NCBI GenBank assembly: GCA_937127205.1
Contig: CAKZLS010000218.1
Coordinates: forward strand, 1 to 29,869
Reading direction: 5' to 3'
Length of the DNA: 29,869 nt
Origin: an uncultured Rhodospirillales bacterium
GTDB lineage: Bacteria > Pseudomonadota > Alphaproteobacteria > Rhodospirillales > Defluviicoccaceae
Shown here: positions 1 through 7,340 of the stretch, in pieces
Numbering within the stretch: the stretch's first letter is position 1
Layout of the letters: each line of letters begins with the position of its first letter
Translations under genes and position numbers: made by a program
The notes under the pieces: generated by a model
What the model saw: the letters and a program-made list of their open reading frames with translations, nothing else
Database searches by the model: none
Told to the model about the DNA's origin: nothing

Positions 1-249
1 CCGCTGAACGGGAGGATCGAGATAGGGCGCCAGCAATTTCCGTTGGGCCACCTGAGCCGGGCTGTTGTTGATCCTGGCGATGCGCGCCGCCTCCGCCCGC
101 ACCACCGGGCTGTCCTCGATCATGGCTTGCAGCGGCGTCCGACCCATGGCCGGGGAACCCTGTTCCGTTCCTGGCCGTCGGGGCCGGATGGGCATTTGGA
201 AAAAATCGGTGTTCCGGCTGTTCCTGGACTTCGGTTTGAAGGTTTTCAT
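1..249 (-). CDS. N-terminal part of an eCIS-cargo-like protein (cut by window edge)
   Basis: An open frame of 83 codons starts with ATG at 249 and runs off the left edge, so only the N-terminus is visible. It reads MKTFKPKSRN at the start, then AMGR, then two proline repeats (EDSP near residue 46 and NNSP near 61), VAQRKLLAP (67-75) and VQR (81-83). A gap-free hand alignment with the N-terminus of the next gene (start at 2050) gives 49 of 83 identical residues, and 39 of 50 from residue 34 on, so the two are paralogues in their leader. From memory, NSP/VAQRK/VQRQ leaders of this kind precede DUF4157 or toxin domains in proteins of eCIS loci; that link is an inference here. The C-terminal domain, which would define function, lies outside the window. 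It is downstream of the 422-2050 gene in the same direction, with 172 bp between them. Confidence 0.7.
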   Translation of the reverse strand, partial: MKTFKPKSRNSRNTDFFQMPIRPRRPGTEQGSPAMGRTPLQAMIEDSPVVRAEAARIARINNSPAQVAQRKLLAPYLDPPVQR

Positions 250-421
250 CAGGCGTGTCCCGCATCCGGCAATCTTAAGGATCGAGGCTCATTATGGCTC
301 GTCTTCGCCGGCCTGGAAAGCCCGATGCGGACGACGTCGCACGGCACTTATGATGCTCTCGCATCACCGCGCACCATGCTCCTTGCCGGGTGAGTCTGGC
401 TGTTTCTGCTCCCTTTAATTC

Positions 422-2050
422 TTAAACGTTATTGTTATTGTCCTGGTTTTGGTATTCGGTTTCTTTGTTGCGGGTGCGCTCGGCAGCACTGTCTTTGAAC
501 ATGCTCTCAAGAGCTTTTTTGGAGACACCCTCATCTGGCGAAGGGCTACGCTTGCCGCGCGGGTCGGGGCGCTCCGGACTCAAAGGAGGGGTCAATCGGC
601 CGGCATTTTTGGCAAACCGCCTCAAGCGCCGCTTTTGTTTCTCCCGCACAATCAGGACTGGCTTTGCGAAGAACTCCTGTCGATCGGCATCGACATCCAT
701 GTCGCCGCGCTTTTTCGAATTAATCTTAAGGCCCCGGTTGCCGAACTGCGGTTCATCACCAGGACGGATGGTGCCGCCGATGGTTGTCAAGCCCGCGGCA
801 ATAGCCGCATCGACGGGGTTCGTGGCATTCAATACCGCTTCGGCCCTTGTCTTGTGGAAATCATCCTGCCCACTGGTCATCCACTTGTCCGTGGTGGTGG
901 ACTTGGCGGCAGCCGTGTGACCGCCAACAGTTCCGTCAGCATTCGTCCACAGTAGTGCGTCCGTGGGCGCTCGCAAGAGCTCTTGGACGTCCATCCAAGT
1001 GAGGAGAGACCCGTCGTCCAGTTCCGAGGTCGAGTCGATGCCATGCACCAGTCCGGCATCTCTTCGGATGAACTCCCGCGTGTCGGCAGTGCGCAGCAAT
1101 TCGTCCTTCCCGGATCCCCAGGCGCTATTCTCGTCTGAGGTAGCTCCGACCCTTACGCGACTGGCGAGGAAGGCTCGATTGTGACGAGCATTGGGGCTTG
1201 TCGTGTTGCCGCCTAAGGCTGGATTCGAAGGATCCGTTAGCTTCAGAAATTTAGTGATTGCGTCCGTCGAGCTGCCGCCATTGGCCCCTTCCGCTCGCGC
1301 CTTGGCAGTGAGGTCGTTGATGTTGCGGTAAAAAGCGTCGTGGGCAGATTCTTGATCGTTGGGTTGGAATATCTTGTTCTGCTTGAACGAGGCATCAGCC
1401 TTTGAGGCCGTCGCTTTGCCATCTGAACCCGTGCTCGGGAACAAACTGTCGAGAGCATCCTGGGCCTCGTCTTTCTCCAACTGGCTTGGCACATCGTAGT
1501 GAAGAATCGTTCCTTCCTTCTTCGTCTCATGAGAGGTTCCCGGACGGGGGCTAACGCGGCGCATATCCTCGCCGGCTATCTTCAATAATTCGTTCTTGAT
1601 GCGAGCCTTGTAGTCGTTATCAGTTGCATAATTAGCGAATTTTGGGTCGGCGGTATCGAGTTCGATTCCGTTGAATTTTTTTGGAGCTTGACCTGGTTTT
1701 CGTCGCGTATAGTCAGCGAGGTAAAACTTAACTCGCTGGATCGGCGCTTCGGCGCCGGCAAATCGGCCTTGGAGCAATTCTTCCTCGTCCAACGCCTCTT
1801 GCCGCTGAACGGGATGATCGAGGTGAGGCGCCAGGAGTTTCCGTTGGGCTACCTGCTGCGGGCTGTTATAGATCATGGCGTGCCGTTCGGCTTCGGCCCT
1901 AACCGCCGGGCTGTCATTGATCATAGCCTGCAGGGCCGACCGACCCATCGCTCGGCAGTTTTGATCCGCTGTTATCTGAGTGGTCCGCATGGACATTTCA
2001 ACAAGATTGGCGGTTCGGTTTTTTCGCGCCTTCGGTCGGAATGCCTTCAT
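422..2050 (-). CDS. Hypothetical protein with eCIS-cargo-like N-terminal leader (542 aa)
   Basis: I do not recognise the main domain. The N-terminal 106 residues carry a leader with NDSP (45-48), YNSP (61-64), VAQRKLLAP (67-75), VQRQ (81-84), an acidic EEELLQGRF (89-97) and PIQR (103-106). I recall such leaders from DUF4157-containing and toxin-like proteins near eCIS loci. The DUF4157 HEAxH-type metal motif is absent. Residues about 107-440 are hydrophilic, without signal peptide or clear membrane segment. A short small-residue stretch (AAIAAGLTTIGG) sits near 415-430. The last 90 residues are basic and proline-rich (KRRLRRFAK, TPPLSPERP, KRSPSPDEG) and end in an Asn run. GC content is lower than in the core genes. 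The sequence around the start codon (CGGGA...CTGATGAA) resembles that of the gene at 249. Plausible role: an injected or secreted effector; this is inference. Confidence 0.75.
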   Translation of the reverse strand: MKAFRPKARKNRTANLVEMSMRTTQITADQNCRAMGRSALQAMINDSPAVRAEAERHAMIYNSPQQVAQRKLLAPHLDHPVQRQEALDEEELLQGRFAGAEAPIQRVKFYLADYTRRKPGQAPKKFNGIELDTADPKFANYATDNDYKARIKNELLKIAGEDMRRVSPRPGTSHETKKEGTILHYDVPSQLEKDEAQDALDSLFPSTGSDGKATASKADASFKQNKIFQPNDQESAHDAFYRNINDLTAKARAEGANGGSSTDAITKFLKLTDPSNPALGGNTTSPNARHNRAFLASRVRVGATSDENSAWGSGKDELLRTADTREFIRRDAGLVHGIDSTSELDDGSLLTWMDVQELLRAPTDALLWTNADGTVGGHTAAAKSTTTDKWMTSGQDDFHKTRAEAVLNATNPVDAAIAAGLTTIGGTIRPGDEPQFGNRGLKINSKKRGDMDVDADRQEFFAKPVLIVREKQKRRLRRFAKNAGRLTPPLSPERPDPRGKRSPSPDEGVSKKALESMFKDSAAERTRNKETEYQNQDNNNNV

Positions 2051-2736
2051 CAGCTATATCCCGGATCTAACGATAGAGAGGATAAGCACTGATTTTTGCT
2101 GGCTGGCCCGGGCTGGAGCAGTATGACCGATATGGCCGGGCCGCCGGTTCCAAGGAAACGGACCGAATGGACACCCACAACACTGCTGCCCCCGAACCAA
2201 TGAACATCAATCACAGCCTATTGTGGCGGCATTTCGAGGGTACCGACAAGGACTTTGGCGGGCCGGGTCGGCGTAAAACTGCACGAGTGTCCAAGGCGGT
2301 CCGCAATTCGCTACGACCGAAGTGCACCGATCTACGACGCCAACGACTCTAACGAGGCGATATACGCGTCTTTTGCATGGGATATCAGACGCGGCGCGGT
2401 GGGCTCTCTGCCCTTGAAGGACTGACGCCGCCATGGTGTTTCCATGCTGGTTGCAAGGCCAACCGTATCGTGGGCGGCGAAATCAATGGCGATTCCCACG
2501 GCGCCTTAGACACCATAGACAGAATGCATCGCTGACTCCGCCGCGGAGCCGATGCCGTCCCACACGTTAACCAAGACCAATGAGCTTATTTCGCCAGTCG
2601 CCCGCGTGACATATGGCATCCATGGCGCTGCGCGCGCAGGAGCCACGCAAGATCCCTTGTGCCGGCAGCGAACAAAATTTAGTGTCTGGCAATGTCAAAC
2701 ATTCAACGTCGCCCAATTTTTGGCGACGGCGGTGAC
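2051..2736. other. Intergenic stretch without a convincing gene
   Basis: About 690 bp between the cargo-like gene and the tRNA. It holds only short open frames, such as 2167-2352 on the plus strand, none with a convincing ribosome binding site, family motif or conserved-looking composition. An open plus-strand frame without a start codon between about 2202 and 2423 has protein-like composition (for example APIYDANDSNEAIYASFAWD) and could be a gene remnant. No transposase motifs or terminal inverted repeats were seen. The promoter of the 422-2050 gene should lie at the left end, but I could not place it. Confidence 0.4.
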
Positions 2737-2813
2737 GCGCCCGTAGCTCAGTCGGATAGAGCACAGGATTCCTAATCCTGGGGTCGCAGGTTCGAATCCT
2801 GCCGGGCGCGCCA
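2737..2813 (+). tRNA. tRNA-Arg (anticodon CCT)
   Basis: A full cloverleaf can be folded. The acceptor arms are GCGCCCG (2737-2743) and CGGGCGC (2803-2809), followed by discriminator G and an encoded CCA (2811-2813). The D arm contains AGCTCAGTCGGATAGAGC. The anticodon stem is CAGGA/TCCTG around loop TTCCTAA, giving anticodon CCT (2771-2773), which reads AGG. The T arm contains GGTTCGAATCC. An apparent protein frame crossing it on the minus strand is a known artefact of antisense tRNA. Confidence 0.97.
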
Positions 2814-2905
2814 TTTCTTCAGGAGTGGTCGCCCTATCTGCAGGTGAAGAAGTTCGAACGCGCGCACCTTTTCTGCAGGGTCCGTTCCATACACATAGGT
2901 TAAGG

Positions 2906-2934
2906 TTAACACGGGCCTGCCGGGGTCTTATATG
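2906..2934 (+). promoter_or_regulatory. Candidate sigma-70 type promoter of gabD
   Basis: TTAACA (2906-2911) and TATATG (2929-2934) are separated by 17 bp, five and four matches to the -35 and -10 consensus. Transcription would start near 2941, leaving a leader of about 27 nt with CGGAG at 2957-2961 in front of the gabD ATG. Assigned by eye only. Confidence 0.4.
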
Positions 2935-2967
2935 TTCTGAGCAACCCCTCATGATCCGGAGATCCTG

Positions 2968-4419
2968 ATGCAGCTTAAGGACGCAGGCCTGTTTCGGCAG
3001 CAATGTTACATCGACGGTGCCTGGCAGGACGCGGATTCCGCCGCGACTACCGATGTCACCAATCCGGCCGACGGTTCGGTGCTGGGTTCCGTCCCGAACA
3101 TGGGGGGCGCCGAATGCCGCCGGGCGATCGAAGCCGCCGATGCGGCGTGGCCGGACTGGCGCGAGCTCACGGCCAAGGAACGCTCGGTGATCTTGCGCCG
3201 ATGGTTCGAACTGATCATGGAGAATCAGGAGGATCTGGCGCGGCTTATGACGGCCGAGCAGGGTAAACCTTTGACCGAGTCGCTGGGCGAGGTGGCTTAC
3301 GGCGCGGCATTCGTCGAATGGTTTGCGGAAGAAGCCAAACGCGTGTACGGCGACGTCATCCCGCCCCACCAGCCTGACAAACGCCTCGTGGTTATCAAAC
3401 AGTCCATCGGCGTCGTGGCCTCCGTCACGCCGTGGAATTTTCCCATCGCCATGATAACCCGCAAGTGCGCGCCGGCGCTGGCCGCCGGCTGCACCGTGGT
3501 CGCCAAGCCGGCCAGCGCGACGCCGTTCTCGGCCCTGGCGCTCGCGGAATTGGCCGAGCGGGCGGGTATCCCGAAGGGGGTGTTCAACGTCGTCACCGGT
3601 TCGGCCCGCGAGATCGGCGGCGAGCTCACCACCAATCCGACCGTGCGCAAACTGACGTTCACCGGTTCCACCGAGATCGGCAAGGTACTGATGGAACAGT
3701 GCGCCGGTACGGTGAAGAAAGTATCACTGGAATTGGGCGGCAATACACCGTTCATCGTGTTCGACGACGCCGACCTGGACGCCGCCGTGGAAGGCGCCAT
3801 CGCGTCCAAATACCGCAACACCGGACAGACCTGCGTCTGCGCCAACCGGTTTCTCGTCCAGGACGGCGTTTACGACGATTTCGCGGATCGGCTTTGCAAG
3901 GCGGTCGCCGATCTGAAAGTGGCCAATGGCATGGAAGACGGAGCGCAGCAGGGGCCGCTTATCGACATGGCGGCGGTGGAAAAGGTGGAGGAGCATATCG
4001 CCGACGCCGTCGGCAAAGGCGCGCGCACAGTCATCGGCGGCGAGCGTCACGCGCTCGGCGGAACGTTCTTCCAGCCCACCGTGCTTGCGGATGTCACGCC
4101 GGATATGATGGTTAGCCGCGAGGAAACCTTCGGTCCGGTGGCGCCGCTGTTCCGTTTTCAGACGGACGAACAGGCGGTGGCCATGGGCAATGACACCGAG
4201 TTTGGCTTGGCGGCGTATTTTTACAGTCGGGACATCGGACGGATTTGGCGCGCGGCGGAAGGGTTAGAGTACGGCATCGTCGGCATCAACACCGGCATCA
4301 TCTCCACCGAGGTGGCACCGTTCGGCGGCGTCAAGGAATCTGGCATCGGCCGCGAAGGCTCCAAATACGGCATCGACGACTTTGTCGAGATCAAGTATCT
4401 GTGCATGGGCGGTATCTGA
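2968..4419 (+). CDS. gabD: NAD(P)-dependent succinate-semialdehyde dehydrogenase
   Basis: A 483-aa aldehyde dehydrogenase that should oxidise succinate semialdehyde to succinate, the last step of the GABA shunt, in the cytosol. It matches GabD proteins along its whole length: N-terminus MQLKDAGLFRQQ, cofactor-site motif TPWNFP (154-159), catalytic Glu255 in LELGGN, catalytic Cys289 in GQTCVCANRF (with the GabD-type second Cys at 291), and EETFGPVAPLFRF. These positions are one residue off those I recall for E. coli GabD. The start is supported by CGGAG seven bases upstream and by family length. gor follows 58 bp downstream on the same strand, so co-transcription is possible. Paralogous semialdehyde dehydrogenases such as glutarate-semialdehyde enzymes cannot be excluded. 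Confidence 0.93.
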   Translation: MQLKDAGLFRQQCYIDGAWQDADSAATTDVTNPADGSVLGSVPNMGGAECRRAIEAADAAWPDWRELTAKERSVILRRWFELIMENQEDLARLMTAEQGKPLTESLGEVAYGAAFVEWFAEEAKRVYGDVIPPHQPDKRLVVIKQSIGVVASVTPWNFPIAMITRKCAPALAAGCTVVAKPASATPFSALALAELAERAGIPKGVFNVVTGSAREIGGELTTNPTVRKLTFTGSTEIGKVLMEQCAGTVKKVSLELGGNTPFIVFDDADLDAAVEGAIASKYRNTGQTCVCANRFLVQDGVYDDFADRLCKAVADLKVANGMEDGAQQGPLIDMAAVEKVEEHIADAVGKGARTVIGGERHALGGTFFQPTVLADVTPDMMVSREETFGPVAPLFRFQTDEQAVAMGNDTEFGLAAYFYSRDIGRIWRAAEGLEYGIVGINTGIISTEVAPFGGVKESGIGREGSKYGIDDFVEIKYLCMGGI

Positions 4420-4477
4420 CCGGCCTGAAGGGGACCAACCGGTCGCCCTGGCTTGACGACCAACCAGCACGGAAATC

Positions 4478-5833
4478 ATGACCCAATACGACTACGACCT
4501 TTTCACTATCGGCGCCGGCTCGGGTGGCGTCCGGGCCTCTCGTGTCGCGGCGAGCCTTGGAGTGCGCGTGGCCGTTGCGGAGGAGCGGTACCTTGGGGGT
4601 ACTTGCGTCAATGTCGGCTGCGTGCCGAAAAAGCTGCTGGTGTACGCCGCGCACTATCGCGAGGAGTTTCATGACGCGGCGGGTTTCGGCTGGACCGTCG
4701 GCGAGTCCCGCTTTGACTGGTCGCGGTTGATCGCCAACAAGAATACCGAAATCCAACGGCTGAACGGTGTCTACGAAAAACTCCTTGGCAATGCCGGCGT
4801 CGAAATCATCGATGGCAGCGCCCATCTGGTGGATGCGCACACGGTGGCGGTAGGCGATAAAAACTTCACCGCCGAAACCATCCTTATCGCCGCTGGTGGA
4901 TGGCCGTCCGTTCCCGACATCCCGGGCATCGAACATGTGATCACGTCCAACGAGGCTTTTTTCCTGGAGCAATTGCCGGAACGGATCGTTGTCGTCGGCG
5001 GCGGCTATATCGCCGTGGAGTTCGCCGGCGTTTTTCATGGTCTCGGCGCGCAGGTGACGCAATTGTATCGCGGGCCCTTGTTTCTGCGCGGGTTCGATGA
5101 CGACGTGCGCGAAGCATTGGCCGAGGAGATGCGAAAGAAAGGCGTGGACCTCCGATTTGACACGAATGTCTCTAAGATCGACAAGCAGAACGGGGCGCTG
5201 AATGTCACTTTGGCCGATGGTTCCGCCATCCAGGCCGATGTAGTCATGTACGCCACCGGCCGCAGGCCGAAAATCGACGGCCTGGGTCTGGAGGCGGCCG
5301 GCGTCGAGCTCAACCCATATGGCGCCATCGTGGTCGACCGGTATTCCCGGAGCTCCGTATCCAACATATACGCAGTCGGTGACTGTACCGACCGGATCAA
5401 TTTGACCCCGGTGGCCATCAAGGAAGGGCAAGCCTTCGCCGAGACCGTGTTTGGCGGACAGCCCACCAAACCCGACCACACGATCGTTCCCTCGGCTGTT
5501 TTCAGCCAGCCACCCATCGGATCCGTCGGGCTGACGGAGGCCGAGGCCGGCGAGGCCCGCCCCATCGATGTCTACATTTCCCGTTTCAGGCCCATGAAGC
5601 ACACCCTGACCGGCAGCGAGGAACGGACAACAATGAAGTTGATCGTCGATCGCGATACCGACCGGGTGCTCGGCTGCCACATGGTTGGTGCGGATGCCGC
5701 GGAAATCATTCAGGGAATCGCGATTGCGCTGAAGTGCGGGGCGACCAAGGCCCAGTTCGATGCTACGGTGGGGATTCATCCCACGGCGGCCGAGGAATTC
5801 GTCACCATGCGCGACAAGCGTCCCGACGTTTAG
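4478..5833 (+). CDS. gor: Glutathione-disulfide reductase
   Basis: A 451-aa flavoprotein disulfide reductase that regenerates GSH from GSSG with NADPH in the cytosol. The FAD-binding motif GAGSGG is at residues 12-17. The redox-active pair is Cys43/Cys48 in GGTCVNVGCVPKK. The second dinucleotide fold is GGGYIAVEFAG, followed by YRGPLFLRGFD, whose arginines suit the NADPH 2'-phosphate as in glutathione reductases. YAVGDC is the second FAD motif, and the C-terminal HPTAAEE supplies the catalytic His of the partner subunit. Length and motif spacing fit Gor rather than dihydrolipoamide dehydrogenase or mercuric reductase. A glutathione synthase gene lies at 14677-15630 in a separate unit. Confidence 0.92.
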   Translation: MTQYDYDLFTIGAGSGGVRASRVAASLGVRVAVAEERYLGGTCVNVGCVPKKLLVYAAHYREEFHDAAGFGWTVGESRFDWSRLIANKNTEIQRLNGVYEKLLGNAGVEIIDGSAHLVDAHTVAVGDKNFTAETILIAAGGWPSVPDIPGIEHVITSNEAFFLEQLPERIVVVGGGYIAVEFAGVFHGLGAQVTQLYRGPLFLRGFDDDVREALAEEMRKKGVDLRFDTNVSKIDKQNGALNVTLADGSAIQADVVMYATGRRPKIDGLGLEAAGVELNPYGAIVVDRYSRSSVSNIYAVGDCTDRINLTPVAIKEGQAFAETVFGGQPTKPDHTIVPSAVFSQPPIGSVGLTEAEAGEARPIDVYISRFRPMKHTLTGSEERTTMKLIVDRDTDRVLGCHMVGADAAEIIQGIAIALKCGATKAQFDATVGIHPTAAEEFVTMRDKRPDV

Positions 5834-5951
5834 GTTCGTAACGGGCAGAAAACGACCTCCAAGAACTCGGAGGGAGGGGGCTTTCATTGAAAAATGAGAT
5901 GCACTGGCGTATAGCCTGAAACAATACCCCATTTACACAGAGATGTCTTTA

Positions 5952-7340
5952 ATGAGCAATCCCTGGAGCTTGACGAGCTGGCGCGACAAACCGATCTGCC
6001 AGGTTCCCGCCTATCCGGATCCCGAGAAGGTGGCGGCCGTGGAGAAGGACCTGCGTCGCTACCCACCCTTGGTATTCGCCGGCGAAGCGCGGCGTCTCAA
6101 GAAGGAACTGGCGGAGGTGGCCGAGGGTCAGGCGTTTCTGCTGCAAGGCGGCGACTGTGCCGAGAGTTTCGCAGAGTTTCACCCCGACAATATCCGCGAC
6201 ATGTTTCGGGTGTTGCTGCAGATGGCCGTGGTGCTCACCTTCGGCGCCACGGTGCCGGTGGTAAAGGCGGGGCGGTTCGCCGGCCAGTTCGCCAAGCCGC
6301 GCTCCGCCGATACCGAGACCATCGACGGCGTGACGCTGCCGAGCTATCGCGGCGACATGATCAACGGCATGGAATTCACCGAGGAGGCGCGGGTTCCCGA
6401 TCCCAGCCGGATGATCCAGGCCTACAACCAGTCCGCAGCCACATTGAACCTGCTTCGCGCCTTCGCCCAGGGCGGCTACGCGGATCTCAACCAGGTCAAT
6501 CAGTGGACCCTGGGTTTTGTCTCGGACAGCCCCCAGGGACACCGGTATCAGGACTTGGCCGATCAGCTTACCGAGTCCCTTGCATTCATGGCCGCGTGCG
6601 GCGTGACATCGGACTCCATCCCACAGCTGCGCTATACCAGCCTCTACACTTCCCACGAAGCGCTGTTGCTGCCCTACGAGGAAGCCATGACGCGGGTCGA
6701 TTCAACCAGCGGCGACCGCTACGATACGTCTGCGCACATGCTGTGGATCGGCGAACGGACCCGGCAACTGGATGGTGCGCACGTAGAGTTCCTCCGCGGC
6801 GTCGCCAACCCGCTCGGTGTCAAGATTGGACCGACCATCAAGGCCGATGAACTTCTGCGATTGATCGACATTCTCAGTCCCGCGAACGAACCTGGACGAC
6901 TCACCCTCATCGTCCGAATGGGACCGGATAAGGTCCGGCAGGTGCTCCCAGGCCTCATCCGTGCCGTCCGAAACAACGGGCGCAATGTGATCTGGGTCTC
7001 CGATCCCATGCATTCCAATACGGTCGCAAGTGCCAACGGATACAAAACCCGCCACTTCGACCAAATCCTCGAGGAAGTCCGGGCGTTCTTCGACGTCCAC
7101 GAAGAAGAAGGCACCTACCCTGGGGGCGTTCATTTCGAAATGACCGGCCAGGATGTGACCGAATGCGTCGGCGGGGCTCAGGCGATCACCGAAGCGCGTC
7201 TCAGTGATCGTTACGATACCCATTGCGATCCCCGCCTCAATGCTAGCCAAGCCCTGGAACTCGCTTTCCTGCTTGCCGAGATTCTGAAGGAGGGCCGTAC
7301 CCGTGACCGCAATCGTCGCCGGGCCATCGCCTCGTCCTAA
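5952..7340 (+). CDS. aroG: Class II 3-deoxy-7-phosphoheptulonate (DAHP) synthase
   Basis: Condenses phosphoenolpyruvate and erythrose 4-phosphate, the entry step of the shikimate pathway. The sequence is of the plant/actinobacterial/alphaproteobacterial class II type. It has an N-terminal WSLTSWRDKPICQVPAYPD, then PLVFAGEARRLKK, LLQGGDCAESFAE (metal and substrate site Cys), TFGATVPVVKAGRFAGQFAKPRS, and near the end WVSDPMHSNT and GGVHFEMTGQDVTEC. At 462 aa it has the usual length. An in-frame ATG at 5943 would add three residues. I prefer 5952 because class II proteins typically begin just before the W..SSWR segment and because AGAG at 5939-5942 is better spaced from it. Its 3' end overlaps the next gene by 38 bp. 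Confidence 0.93.
   Translation: MSNPWSLTSWRDKPICQVPAYPDPEKVAAVEKDLRRYPPLVFAGEARRLKKELAEVAEGQAFLLQGGDCAESFAEFHPDNIRDMFRVLLQMAVVLTFGATVPVVKAGRFAGQFAKPRSADTETIDGVTLPSYRGDMINGMEFTEEARVPDPSRMIQAYNQSAATLNLLRAFAQGGYADLNQVNQWTLGFVSDSPQGHRYQDLADQLTESLAFMAACGVTSDSIPQLRYTSLYTSHEALLLPYEEAMTRVDSTSGDRYDTSAHMLWIGERTRQLDGAHVEFLRGVANPLGVKIGPTIKADELLRLIDILSPANEPGRLTLIVRMGPDKVRQVLPGLIRAVRNNGRNVIWVSDPMHSNTVASANGYKTRHFDQILEEVRAFFDVHEEEGTYPGGVHFEMTGQDVTECVGGAQAITEARLSDRYDTHCDPRLNASQALELAFLLAEILKEGRTRDRNRRRAIASS
7287..7293 (+). promoter_or_regulatory. Strong ribosome binding site inside the DAHP synthase gene
   Basis: AAGGAGG, a perfect anti-SD match, lies within the last codons of the upstream gene, nine bases before the GTG at 7303. 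It decides the start of the next gene and makes the 38-bp overlap believable. Confidence 0.75.

Noticed and set aside
2167..2352. 61-aa plus-strand frame before the tRNA
   Set aside because: No ribosome binding site, motif or neighbour support; a competing frame over the same bases looks equally protein-like.
2695..3369. 224-aa minus-strand frame ending in a PAGFEPATPGLG-like segment
   Set aside because: It is the antisense translation of tRNA-Arg plus antisense gabD, a well-known false protein.
5856..5873. CCTCC/GGAGG stem after gor as a terminator
   Set aside because: Only five base pairs with an eight-base loop and no following T-run.
4391..5932. 513-aa open frame antisense to gor
   Set aside because: Shadow of the GC-rich gor gene in the opposite strand; gor has complete family motifs, the shadow has none.
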